Shown piece by piece: positions 10,084-19,732 of a DNA stretch of 64,000 nt. How positions within the stretch are numbered: the stretch's first letter is position 1; every line of letters starts with the position of its first letter. Where the stretch lies: positions 4,407,492 to 4,471,491 of the forward strand of contig OY754980.1 in NCBI GenBank assembly GCA_963576475.1, given 5' to 3'. Below the pieces are notes generated by a model. That model was not told where the DNA came from. It saw only the letters and a program-made list of their open reading frames with translations, and did not search any database. This stretch comes from Molanna angustata. Taxonomy: Eukaryota; Arthropoda; Insecta; Trichoptera; Molannidae. Both the position numbers and the translations under genes were made by a program.

Positions 10084-10640
10084 AGGAGCCGTTTTTTGTG
10101 TTTTATTTAACAGACGTAGGTACGCGATAACGTATTTATCAAACACGTACTTTTGTAGAATGTGATCAATAATGTTTTTCCTTTAACAAAATTATAAGGG
10201 TACCCCGAGAAAAGGAGAGGTTCGCTGACCTCGTCACAAGCCCCCGCTTCAAATAATGTAATATAAAGACAGATACTAAAATAGCAAACATTCCTATATC
10301 AACAGTCTTTATTTCTCATTATTTTTGATAAACCGGTAGGAGTATGCGATTATAAAGACTTCTAAAGACCCACATTCATAAACAGGTAGAGACAGGTAGA
10401 GAAATATTTTTCTTTTGAGGTTATTTTTCTCAATATTAATAAAAATACACTAGATTTTTTTGTTATTTGAGAAAAGCTATTATTTTTTGTTACAATTGAG
10501 AGTAGGTAGAACTTAAAAGCCCAAGAACATAGAATAAATAACACATAGCAGTATGGATAAATAACATCGGTTCAGATCGTATCAATAATATAATTACAAC
10601 TTATCAAATATAATAAACATTCACATTTTTTTCTCAATAA
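10084..10640. other. No recognisable feature
   Basis: AT-rich. Contains ACCCCGAGAAAAGGAGAGG and short A runs; nothing assignable. Confidence 0.45.
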
Positions 10641-10880
10641 CAATTTATTTTATAATTTAATTCAAGAACTTTACACATAATGTACTATCTATGTCACACA
10701 ACTGTTCAAATGAACACCTCGGCACAGGACTTCCTAATGAGGTGTTCATTGTACCCTCTCAATTACACACTTATCAATTACACACATAAACACACATATA
10801 CTTATAATATAGTATGTAATTGAATTGAATTGTAACTTCTTCTTCTTTATATTATTAATAAATAAAAAATGAATTATTTG
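10641..10880 (+). repeat. 3' tail of a LINE with a terminal hairpin
   Basis: AT-rich 3'-UTR-like DNA carries a hairpin at 10712-10747: stem GAACACCTC/GAGGTGTTC, loop GGCACAGGACTTCCTAAT. The tail ends AATAAATAAAAAATG. The loop resembles those at 27937, 29973 and 53197. At 53 kb the hairpin follows an RT C-terminus, which identifies the class. Confidence 0.6.
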
Positions 10881-10884
10881 TATT

Positions 10885-11020
10885 GCTTATTTATTTATTT
10901 ATTCATTTATTTAACAAATTTTGGTACAGAGTATAAAATGCATATTCACTGTAACATACATACACCTATATACATATACCAAAAATCCCACAAGGCGTAG
11001 CCTGACAGTGGGTATACCTA
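10885..11020 (-). repeat. 3' tail of a LINE, minus strand
   Basis: TTTATTTATTTATTCATTTA marks the A-rich end on the minus strand. The hairpin at 10987-11012 has stem CCCAC/GTGGG and, on the minus strand, loop TGTCAGGCTACGCCTT, matching the loop consensus of the LINE hairpins elsewhere. Confidence 0.55.
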
Positions 11021-11227
11021 CCTTAATAGAATTATAAATAACTAGTTGCATGTAACACATGAGATCCAACTGTCGATAGCGATATTATGTATAGTTGAAG
11101 AATAAGTACCAAATTATAAAACCATAAATACAAATTATTTAATATTTTAAGATATTTGGTTTTACGCACTTTTCAATCTTTCGATTGTGACGGCTTCTAA
11201 TATTTGGTTTTCTATACAACACATCAT

Positions 11228-11320
11228 GTACCTAGATATGTATGTCAAGATAGGATAGTATGGAGGTCAGTCCTTTGATCCTACCCAGAATATCAAAAAA
11301 ACATGATGGTATGTATGTAT
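11228..11320 (+). repeat. LINE family M, decayed 3' end
   Basis: TATGTCAAGATAGGATAGTA...CATGATGGTATGTATGTATG corresponds to the last codons and (TATG)n tail of family M at 63090-63187. Little else survives. Confidence 0.55.
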
Positions 11321-11635
11321 GTTTGGAGATTAGTATCAAACTGTTAAGTCTTCTTAGATATTATGTATAGGCGAATGCCATACAAATTGTATGAAGCGAT
11401 GTCGTCACTAAATTCAATTTTTATAAAAATTGTTAAAAAAATTTGAGATGTGCTAATACAATGTTAATATTTTTTATAGAAAATTAAATTATCTAGTTTG
11501 GGTGTTTCGGCTTTTTTCGATATTTAAAAAAATGGAAATATAGGCAGTTAAACTCATTATGATAATAAAAATATTTTTCTTAATAAAAAATGTTTGAGAA
11601 ACCCTGGAATTTTTTTGAAAAAATATATTTGAGAT
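11321..11635. other. No recognisable feature
   Basis: AT-rich DNA before repeat Z. No assignable motif. Confidence 0.4.
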
Positions 11636-12110
11636 TTTATATTTGTCTATGTTAATACCAATTTTTAGCGTTCTAGCTTTTATGGTTTCTGAGATATATG
11701 GAAAAATAAACCAAAAATTCAAACGTTGATATGGAAAAATAAGTTGATAACCCCTGACTGAAACAAAAATTCTCCATTCTGAGTATAAAAGTTTTGTAGG
11801 CTTAAAAGTGTTTATATATTTTGAAATGTTGGGCTCTGTTAATTGAGCGGATCAAAAGTTATAAGGGGGGGGGGCAGACAGACACACAGACACACAAAAC
11901 TCACATAAAATGTTCTACTCCGAATCCTGAGTAAATCCATGTATGGGAACATATATGCTGCGAGGCCTCTAGTTGTTGTTATTAGCATGCAAAAAAACAC
12001 TACGCCATACAAAATGTTCCTTCGTACACGCATCTTGGCTTAATAATGTCGATTCATTCAGATAATTGAATTCTCATGAACGAATCGACAGTTGGAAAAT
12101 GTTGAATGTG
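11636..12110 (+). repeat. Dispersed repeat Z, copy 1
   Basis: Shares many blocks in order with 56300-56735: GAGATATATGGAAAAATAAA, TTGATAACCCCTGACTG, GTTTTGTAGGC, GAGCGGAT, AGTTATAAGGGGGG, a CACACA stretch, TTCTACTCCGAAT, GCCATACAAA, ATCTTGGCTT and GTCGAT. Both copies have the same orientation. No frame or terminal structure identifies the class. It ends with a small hairpin, GTCGATTCATTC/GAACGAATCGAC. Confidence 0.7.
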
Positions 12111-12309
12111 TGCTATCTACAAGCAAACAGTTTTTTGTCAATGCACATGTGATAAGAGATAAATATATTAAAAAATGACAAGGCATAACACATAGAATGC
12201 AAAAAGAATACAAATACATATCACTGGTCCAAAAAAAACAACCATTACAAAGAGAAAACAAAATATAAACAACAGTAAAATAAAACAAAATAAAAAAAAA
12301 TTAACAATT

Positions 12310-12520
12310 CGCTTCTCGGGCAACTAACAGGTAGGTACTATGTCAAATATTAATTTAACACGCAACCAATAACAAGCTGCCACATTCTGGAAACAGTTCA
12401 TATTAATCATCACACAAATACAGGGTGAAAACACAATAGAAAACTGTGTCTCCACCGGGAATCGATCTCGAGAGCTTTGGCTCAGGAGCCAGATATCCAA
12501 CTAACGAAGGTCGACAAATA
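12310..12520 (-). repeat. SINE-A, minus strand
   Basis: Reads CGGGCAACTAACAGGTA...CTGTGTCTCCACCGGGAATCGA, the reverse of the SINE-A body and B box. The A-box end is decayed (CCAACTAACGAAGGTCG). tRNA-headed, with the GCAACTTGTTATTGGGTGCG body shared by the other copies. Confidence 0.8.
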
Positions 12521-12649
12521 TAGGTTATAAAATATTATGATAGGTAACTCTTCAAATGATTGATTCCTATTATTAGGAAGACCTTTCGCCTTGTAATGGC
12601 TTTTTCATACTTCCCTTTTTTTGAGGCATGGATTTATGTACATTACATT

Positions 12650-12870
12650 GTTTTTGTGGCAAATGGTCTGGAAATTAGATGATTTAGAAGATTATGTAAC
12701 AAAAATTAGACTGAAGGATATAATGCAAGATAACGAAGGATATTTGATATTTCAATTAAAATGAAAGTGAATTGTCTGAGGGTGGTTTGGGAATATTGAA
12801 AGAATGAACCATGGACGGTTGGCTAAAAAATATAATATAGAGTGAATAGCAAGGTCCGTCTGAAAATGGT
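12650..12870 (+). pseudogene. LINE family M fragment
   Basis: ATGAAAGTGAATTGTCTGAG, then GGTGGTTTGGGAATATTGAA and AGAATGAACCATGGACGG align with the better copy at about 62868-62935 (encoding MKVNALRWFGHIERMNDER). Stops and small gaps make it a relic. It is cut off just before the SINE-A at 12885. Confidence 0.65.
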
Positions 12871-12884
12871 ATGTCAAGAGTCGA

Positions 12885-13110
12885 CAGTCGTGGCTCAGTT
12901 GGTTAGGTATCTGACTGGTGATCCAAAGGTCCAGGGTTCGATTCCCGGTGGAGACACAGTTTTTGATTATGTCTTCAGTCTGGATCTGTGAGACGATTGA
13001 CATCGTAAGTCTCCAGAATGTGGCAACATGTTATTGGGTGCGTGTTAAATTATTATTTGACATAGTACCTGTCATTTGCCGAAAAGTAATATAAATTAAA
13101 ATAAAATCAT
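12885..13110 (+). repeat. SINE-A
   Basis: A-box-like TGGCTCAGTTGG, B-box GGTTCGATTCCCGG, then GGAGACACAGTTTTTGATT, body with GTGGCAACATGTTATTGGG, and an A-rich 3' end. Confidence 0.85.
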
Positions 13111-14267
13111 AATATGAAAGATAATTATTTCGAAAAAATGAAACATAAGCTTGAACAATATGTGTGTATGAGAGACGATGTAAAAATGTATAGGAAGAAA
13201 TGAATGTTTGCAAGAACAAATACAGTGCATTCTGCTTGACAAGATTGCTTTTGAACTCGAACTATTAGGTATGTTTAGGAGTCCATCACTTTAACAGCAA
13301 CTACTGTTGTAACAGAAACATAACTTTCTCATTTATGTTACTTTTACTAGTTGCTTTAACAAAATTTCTTTACATAAATGGTGTCTTTTCACAAAAATAA
13401 TAAAATAAAAGAAATAATATCATCCATTATATCTACGGCATTTAATAATGGCTTATAATATATGATTAATTATTTTGACCTTTGAGATAAAGCTGATAGT
13501 TAATCAGAATCAACCCGGGCAGCATCATTCCGAAGTCTACCCAAGGAAATGGCCCGTGAAATAATACCACCTTCTCATTGGCTCTTCGAACTTCGTACCG
13601 ACAATACATCCGATGAACAAGTCACATTTTTATTCACTTAAGAGGCTATAGTAAGCTATACAGTACATTTTGAAAATAATTTCCCTAGTACCCTAAAAAG
13701 ATACGTCTTTGAAATAAAGAACAGTTTGTATGTAGGTACATATTTATTCTATTGCATGAGTTTTTTGAATTTTGAATTTGTTTAATACTTTTCTTGTAAA
13801 ATTAGTTTAAGTAAACCCTTTTTTATTTTTTTGTTGTAAGTAACTAAAAAACTACAAGGCCTATGAAGTAGATTTTTACTTCAATCGAAAGAGATTATGA
13901 AAATCTACCGGCTGAGTTTTTATTATGATAAAATTTTAATAACTATCCTTGCTATTTAAAAAAAACTCTAAATTTTACCTTTTTAGCCTGATAACATATT
14001 AGATGATATACAATATTTTTTCGTGTTTAATACATTAGAAGATAATTTAGTGTGCATTTTTGGGTACATCCTTATACCCAGGGTATACAAGGGCCTTAAC
14101 AAATTTAGTAAATAAATTTTTTAGGATAAAATCATTTTGTATTTTTTTTGGTGTGTTAATTTATGGAGACATGTGGTGCAAGGAACGAAAAATAAATAGG
14201 TACATACACATTGTAAAAATCGAAAGTTTTTGTTTTTTTTCAAAAAAAAAAAATAGGAAACTTTAAG
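13111..14267. other. No recognisable feature
   Basis: AT-rich DNA with runs of A and T. A slightly GC-richer patch near 13510-13620 gave no recognisable translation. Confidence 0.45.
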
Positions 14268-14442
14268 GTCAAATAATAATTTTACACGCATTCAATACCA
14301 AATTGTCACATTTTGGAGATTTTTGAAGTAAATCGTCTCACAAATCCAGACTGAAAACGAAATGAAAAATTAGGTCTATACTGGGAATTGAACCCGGGAT
14401 CAGTAAGCAGATGTAAAATCAACTGAACCACGAAGGCCAATT
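14268..14442 (-). repeat. SINE-A, diverged, minus strand
   Basis: Recognised from TTTACACGCATTCAATACCA, ATCGTCTCACAAATCCAGAC, GGGAATTGAACCCGGGAT and AACTGAACCACGAAGGCC. Confidence 0.75.
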
Positions 14443-14667
14443 TTTTATATCTCATAAGTCCTATGGAAAACGAAGAGGATTGTAAGTTGTTTTCTTTATT
14501 GCTTAGTCTCTTTTAGACCTTGACCTTGCCGAGACACATTGCCTTGGTCGCAACAAATCGAATCTGGAGAGAAATGCTTATTTAAATTTTATTTGATGAA
14601 TTTAAAATGGATTTCCACTTTGTTAACACAAAAAACTTTCGAATTTTTGTAATCCTTTGATATGTCA
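14443..14667. other. No recognisable feature
   Basis: Short spacer, no pattern found. Confidence 0.4.
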
Positions 14668-14890
14668 GTCTGAGTCTCGTTCTAGTCTTCTTCTTCTTTC
14701 TCTCTATTTAGGATTTTTGGCCTGTTATAGTCCTGCGTCAATTTCTCTCCAGCTGTCCTTGCATCTCTTTGGAGGACATTGTTTCAGGTCACTTTATCGG
14801 ATCTCGAATCTTCTCAACACGTGCTCATTCCAAAACCTTATTCTCTGTCCACCCCATTTTACAATATCCTCGACTGCGCACAGCTTGATT
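14668..14890 (-). pseudogene. RTE-like LINE C-terminal fragment, minus strand
   Basis: Minus translation gives EDIVKWGGQRIRFWNEHVEK, like EDIIRWSRARRRFWRDHVNR in the copy at 57706, then decays. It ends in an (AAGAAG)n-like tail (plus TCTTCTTCTTCTTTC). It abuts a SINE-B tail. Confidence 0.6.
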
Positions 14891-14935
14891 CAGGGAATGT
14901 AGAAAGATGTATATGTACTTGTTCAACCCGAAGGG
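14888..14935 (+). repeat. SINE-B 3' fragment
   Basis: GGGAATGTAGAAAGATGTAT then ATGTACTTGTTCAAC matches the 3' part of SINE-B (GGGAACGTAGGAAGATGTAT). 5'-truncated. Confidence 0.65.
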
Positions 14936-15144
14936 CTACTCATGAAGTTGATTATAGAAAAATTAAGATCAGCTTCAGACTTTAGCAATATTTGAGGTTA
15001 AATTAATTACATAGATAATACTATAAATTTACACAACAATTCGGGACAATTTCATACTAAACGTAGATATCAACAAATTTTCATGATTAAATGTAGAAAA
15101 AGATTAATATTGGATTATGATCGAGTACTGATTTATACATTTAC
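14936..15144. other. No recognisable feature
   Basis: AT-rich spacer. Confidence 0.4.
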
Positions 15145-15495
15145 ATGATTTATGCACGTAGAATGCTAAGGATATCCTGGACCGACATGATGAGCAACGT
15201 TCAGGTCTTGCGTAGAGCTAATGCTGACAGACAGTTGTTCACGACAGTCAAGCTCCGTAAGACTTCATATTTTGGTCGCATAATGAGAGACGAAAAATAC
15301 TCGATCTTACAGTTGATCATAAAAGGAAAGATTGAGGGCCGTAGAGGGGTCGGCAGGAAGCGGCTATCCTGGCTCAGTAACATTCGGGAGTGGACCGGAA
15401 TGAGGCGTGTGGAGGACTTGTTCCGCACCGCACAGGACAGGGAAAGTTTCTGCCGAGTGATTGCCAACGTCGGGGGGACCCGACAGGACACATAG
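15145..15495 (+). pseudogene. Family N LINE, 5'-truncated C-terminal domain (open)
   Basis: A frame of 116 codons without a stop: RRMLRISWTDMMSN, then LRRANADRQLF, KTSYFGRIMRDEKY, KIEGRRGVGRKRLSWLSNIR and REWTG. These are the conserved blocks at the C-terminus of endonuclease-RT type insect LINEs, after the RT domain. The catalytic RT is absent, so it is not functional alone. The stop is followed by a GAGAAGAAGAAG tail, a normal RTE-like end. More decayed relatives lie at 7580-7860 and 39195-39515. Clade (RTE-like) is inferred from motif and tail style. Confidence 0.75.
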
Positions 15496-16184
15496 AGAAG
15501 AAGAAGATTAAGTCAAGCTAAGAACGTATTAAGAATGTGTCGCATGAGTAGCCCCCCAGGAAATATTTATTTTTTATATAAAAAATATGTTGGGATCATG
15601 CGTCCGGGCAGCGGTAGAAAGTTGATATTGATATGATGTATGGGAGTCATAATTTACACCAATTCAATAGAAAAATTGGCATTTGCGTGGGGGATCAGGT
15701 TCTGTTGATCCCTTGCAACAAAAGAGTAAAAATACCCGCACGCATATTCTTATTATTATTATAGAGTTTATATTTCTATAGCCGCACATAGAAATCGACA
15801 TGATGGATTATTTTTAATCAACCATAATATCCATTTCCCATTGATTGAACATTTCGATAACAGCAAATACTTGTTAATTTATTAAACCTCAACGGGCATT
15901 TTGTATACCTACAATAGTTTTCTTAGCGTTGATGTACGGCAGTGAGATATGAACACTGGACTCGTTCAAAAACCTGTAAAAGTAGATAAATCAACAGAAA
16001 AATATGCAGGTATTATGACGAATGCCGCTTTTGACCTATGCTAAACCAACAACGGTATCCATCTCTATCTATACTAAAGATAAAATTTATCAGCTAGTCC
16101 TTCGAAGTATGTAAATTCAGGAAGATTATGGAATAGTATTTTTGGATATTTCATCGTCTAACTCGCTTTGTATTTTCAAGAAAA
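15496..16184. other. No recognisable feature
   Basis: Contains TGGGATCATGCGTCCGGGCA and GGGGGATCAGG, not assignable. No gene. Confidence 0.45.
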
Positions 16185-16196
16185 AACTAAAGAAGG

Positions 16197-16801
16197 TATT
16201 TTTTAACAGATTTTTAATTATCTCAATAGAGACGAAGTTGGAATATTTACTGTAGGAGAACCGGGAAATCAAGGCACCTACAGGGCTTACGACCTGCCAT
16301 CGGCTGGTTTACGTGATCACTTTATGCGCTTGCGCAACGTTCACCAATTATGCCTTTTTAATGAGATCCCTATCAATTCAATTTTGAAAGTTCTATATAT
16401 TGTAATACTGAAATTCTTTTCCCTTGAAAATAAGGAATTTTTACTACAGCCATCTATGTGTGAAATTATGAACATTCTTATTATTTTTTCAACATCCTTA
16501 TTTTCAAGCGAAAAGAATTTCAGTATTACAATATATAGAACTTTCAAAATTGAATTGATAGGGATCTCATTAAAAAGTCATAATTGGTGAACGTTGCGCA
16601 AGCGCATAAAGTGATCATGTAAACCAGCAGATGACAAGTCGTAAGCCCTGTAGGTGCCTTGATTTCCCGGTTCTCCTACAGTCAATATTCCAACTTCGTA
16701 TCTATTGAGATAATTAAAAATCTGTTAAAAAATACCTTTGACTCCCGACAGGGAAAAAAAATCCTATGTTTGCGCATATGCAATAATAAAAATATTCGAT
16801 T
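16197..16801 (+). mobile_element. Foldback element P1 with 12-bp flanking direct repeats
   Basis: 16193-16436 and 16495-16738 are inverted copies of 244 bases with about 8 differences by eye, around a 58-base loop. After the second arm come about 63 more bases ending TGCGCATATGCAATAATAAA then AATATTCGATT. AACTAAAGAAGG stands at 16185-16196 and 16802-16813, a 12-bp target-duplication-like pair. The same 5' start and 3' end, with another 12-bp pair, occur in the single-armed copy at 27536-27918. No coding capacity; two mirror-image frames on opposite strands are a by-product of the palindrome. Confidence 0.8.
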
Positions 16802-16813
16802 AACTAAAGAAGG

Positions 16814-17215
16814 AATTATAGAAGAACCAGGAACTCAAGACATCTACAGGGTTTACGACCTGTCATCGCCTGGTTTACGTGATCACTTTATGCATTTGCT
16901 TATCGTTCACCAATTATGCCTTCTTATTCTTCTTCATCTTTTTTTAGATCTATGATTTGTTTTTACAGGTCCTGGGACGAGGATGTCGAACTCTCCCTCC
17001 ATGTCTTTGATGGTCTTCCCGGTGGTCGGCGTCCCTCTGGTATTTCGTTGCCTTCTTATTGAGTTTCCTCATCAATGTAATTTTTGAAAGTTTTACATAT
17101 ATATTTGAAGAATGTGTTCACAAATTATTCAAATATATAATTCACCTGAAAATAAGACACCTTTTTGTTTCGCCTTGAGTTCCTGGTTCTTCTATAATAT
17201 CCCAACTTCGTCTGT
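16814..17215 (+). mobile_element. Family P copy P2, short inverted ends, split by a LINE insertion
   Basis: ATTATAGAAGAACCAGGAAC at 16816 returns inverted at 17165-17200 (GAGTTCCTGGTTCTTCTATA, then ATCCCAACTTCGTCTG). The body (CTACAGGGTTTACGACCTGT, CGTGATCACTTTATGC, GTTCACCAATTATGCC) matches P1, 28228-28405 and 50680-50860. Bases 16929-17048 are a later insertion. P1 sits at its left edge. Confidence 0.7.
16929..17048 (-). mobile_element. Short 3' fragment of an RTE-like LINE with 12-bp target duplication
   Basis: TGCCTTCTTATT is present at 16917-16928 and 17049-17060. The minus strand between them encodes PEGRRPPGRPSKTWRESSTS then a stop, and ends GATGAAGAAG. GRRP-GRP followed by a W-R/K pattern is the usual end of RTE-like ORFs. 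The copies at 28228 and 50680 lack this insert and serve as empty sites. Confidence 0.8.
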
Positions 17216-17216
17216 A

Positions 17217-17303
17217 TTGTTCTTTATAATTTCATATTTCATTACTTTTTATTGTTATATGCACAAGTTTCATTACTTTTGATTGTTATATATGTGTTTC
17301 TAT
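17217..17303. other. Spacer
   Basis: A 22-base imperfect duplication ending TTACTTTTTATTGTTATAT / TTACTTTTGATTGTTATAT. Confidence 0.4.
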
Positions 17304-17720
17304 ACAGGGTGTCCCATAATCCAACATATTCCTTTTAAGGGCTGTTATACCAACTCATGACTCGCCAGAATATGCAAATTTGACCTTTGTAAAAGTGCCT
17401 TAGTTTTCGAGATATTGCCACTTTTACAAAGTGCCCGAAAATCTCTGCCTTAGATTGGTTTTTCGAGTGCCATATTTATAAATTTCAATATTTTTAAATT
17501 CTAATTTATGTTTCACAATCTTGAATAACTCAGCTGTTGATCACAATCCAAAAAAATAATAAAACTTTTTTTTTGTCGGAAAGAAAATAATTATGGCCCG
17601 GGTTATGATTTAAAAAAAATATTACCCAACTTTGATTGTGCACACTGAAAAAAAAATGTATGACGCCAACCTGGAAAATTGTTGCAAAAGTTGGCGCAAT
17701 TATTGGTATTTCCAAAATAC
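17304..17720 (+). repeat. Possible DNA-transposon end (ACAGGGTGTCCCA)
   Basis: ACAGGGTGTCCCA at 17304-17316 is a terminus seen on many insect repeats. No reversed partner was found in the window, so it would be a one-ended fragment. The rest of the interval is AT-rich; the right edge is a guess. Confidence 0.35.
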
Positions 17721-18698
17721 TAAAACAATTATTATGTTTTACAATAAAAAAATAGTTATTGCTATTTTACTGCAAAATAAACTGATTGTGAAATTATTTC
17801 ATTTATTAGGATTTCCGGCTTAAACACATGCTTTCATTTATTAAAGTGACAAGGATGTATTTTAACTAAATAAAACATTTAAATAATCTAAAGGCAAGTG
17901 TTAACACTGTGAAATTTTGCTTCTTCTTTAGTAAATAAGTGAACTCTTTTTTATTATTTTATAATTATAAAAATTAATATTTAGTAGAAACCGCTTGGTT
18001 TTACATCACTCTGAACGGCAGATTCTGTCTACGACATAAATCCAGCGATAGTTTGTCATCGAATATCTACACATAGTGATTTTCAATTTAGTTATGCAAA
18101 ATTGTTGGATTCACTGTATATCGAATGGTTTAAATTTGCAATTGTAATATGCATTTTCGTTTATGCAGTCAACAACTACAACAACTGCCGTTTTGTTTAT
18201 TAATGTTGAATAATAAAGTAGTTGAATCGCAGATCATGGGTCTGAGATTAAAACAAGAGAAGCCACGGACCCTATGTTAATATTGTGGGATCCGCCTGCT
18301 GTTTATGTCCTGCTTAATGGACCGAGATTAACTTATACACCTTGTTTTCGTGGTACACTAAAGGTTTACTCATGAATATCAACATTTATCACAAACGAAT
18401 CTAAAATCTCCAAGATCTATCGGATAGAAACCTCTATTTAACTATTTTATACAAATTATCAAATACATTTTGTAAACTTTAATTTATTACTAGTTTTATT
18501 TATTGCATCCCTGGTCTTGTTTCATTTACAGATGCGGTCTTGGTCTTGGTTTTGCAAGTCTTTCAGGTCTTGCAACTTTTACAAAAAATATTTTTTTTCC
18601 TGTTAAAATTCAGTAAATACAATGAAATATGAAATAAAACACCAATTTATAGTATGATGTTGATTGTACGTACTTTAAATTTGCTTAATTTTTTATTG
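17721..18698. other. No recognisable feature
   Basis: AT-rich, no repeat shared with the rest of the window that I could see. Confidence 0.45.
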
Positions 18699-18935
18699 GC
18701 CTTCGTGGCTCAGTTGGTTAGGTATCTGACTGCTGATCCAAAGGTCCCGGGTTCGATTCCCGGTGGAGACACAGTTTTTAATTGTGTTTTCAGTCTGGAT
18801 CTGTGAGACGATTAATATCGTAATTCTCCAGAATCTGGCAACTTGTTATTGGGTGCGTGATAAATTAATATTTGACATAGTACCTGTTAGTTGCCCAAAA
18901 AGTAATGTAAAATAAAATTAAATAAAAAAAAGTTT
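18699..18935 (+). repeat. SINE-A, well-preserved copy
   Basis: Full head: GGCCTTCGTGGCTCAGTTGG, then TATCTGACTGCTGATCC and B box GGTTCGATTCCCGGTGGAGA. The body has CAGTCTGGATCTGTGAGACG and TTATTGGGTGCG, ending AATAAAATTAAATAAAAAAA. The head folds like a tRNA D and T arm, but the anticodon stem is poor, so it is a SINE and not a tRNA gene. Confidence 0.88.
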
Positions 18936-19404
18936 AATAATTTTGTTAGCTCGCAAGACTTTTGCTCATCGCTATTTATTATATAAGCGACCTTTAGGGG
19001 AGGTTATCACAAAAACGGCGCTATAGTTTCTCATTGTATTATGTATCTACTATTACAATGAATTTTGTTTGCCACGAATTAGTTATTTTATACGACCAAT
19101 TTCAAATACTCATTAAAGTTCAGTATTTATTTATTTAGGTTAAAGTTGGACAAAAAACAGCGTTAAGACATAGTACCTACAATATAATAGTAACATCAAG
19201 TATTAAGGCCTATTACATTTTGTCGTTATGATTAATATAAAATAATACAAGTTTGCAAAAAATATGATCATAGGTTGGTATGTAGGTAAGAGCAACATTT
19301 CAAGTTAACAATGATTTAAAACATAATATTCAACTAAAAGGAAAAAAGAAAAAAGAGAATTAATGCCGTCAATGTTTCCTATAATTGAATTTTAGTATAT
19401 TTGA
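18936..19404. other. No recognisable feature
   Basis: AT-rich. TTATTTATTTAGGTTAAAG near 19125 could be a minus-strand LINE tail, too short to call. Confidence 0.4.
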
Positions 19405-19640
19405 ATATTGCATCGTTTAGCAAACGCATCCTTGAGATTATTTTTTTTTTTTCATCACCATTCATTCTGCTTGTGGGGACTGATTATTTCAGAATTTCAG
19501 AAAGAACTTAGCATGAATAGCTTGAGAAGACTATCTTTAATTTCTCAACTTACTCAACGAACCCAACGAACACCAGAAAAAAATGGTAAAAAATTCACAC
19601 GAAAATAGGTCCCGGAAAACTCTGTGAACCTTGCAGACAC
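19405..19640 (+). repeat. Segment related to 40860-40960
   Basis: TTCATCACCATTCATTCTGC then TTGTGGGGACTGATTAT resembles CACCACCACCCGTTCTGCTT then ATGGGGACTAATAAC near 40875, and CTTGCAGACAC recurs in both. In each place it precedes a member of the same CR1/L2-like LINE family, so it may be an upstream part of that LINE. Inference only. Confidence 0.35.
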
Positions 19641-19732
19641 AGCAATCGAAAGTGTCATAGAGAATTTACAGTAAGAAAATTTTAGAAATTTGTCCTGTTT
19701 TCGTTTTCATTCAATTTACTTTTCAATTTACT

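Noticed and set aside
16324..16590. Pair of near-identical small proteins on opposite strands
   Set aside because: They result from the 244-base inverted repeat of foldback element P1; no domain and no independent support.
18699..18775. tRNA gene at the head of SINE-A (and similar heads elsewhere)
   Set aside because: A and B boxes are present, but the anticodon stem is poor and the sequence runs on into a repeated body; all copies share the body, so they are SINEs.
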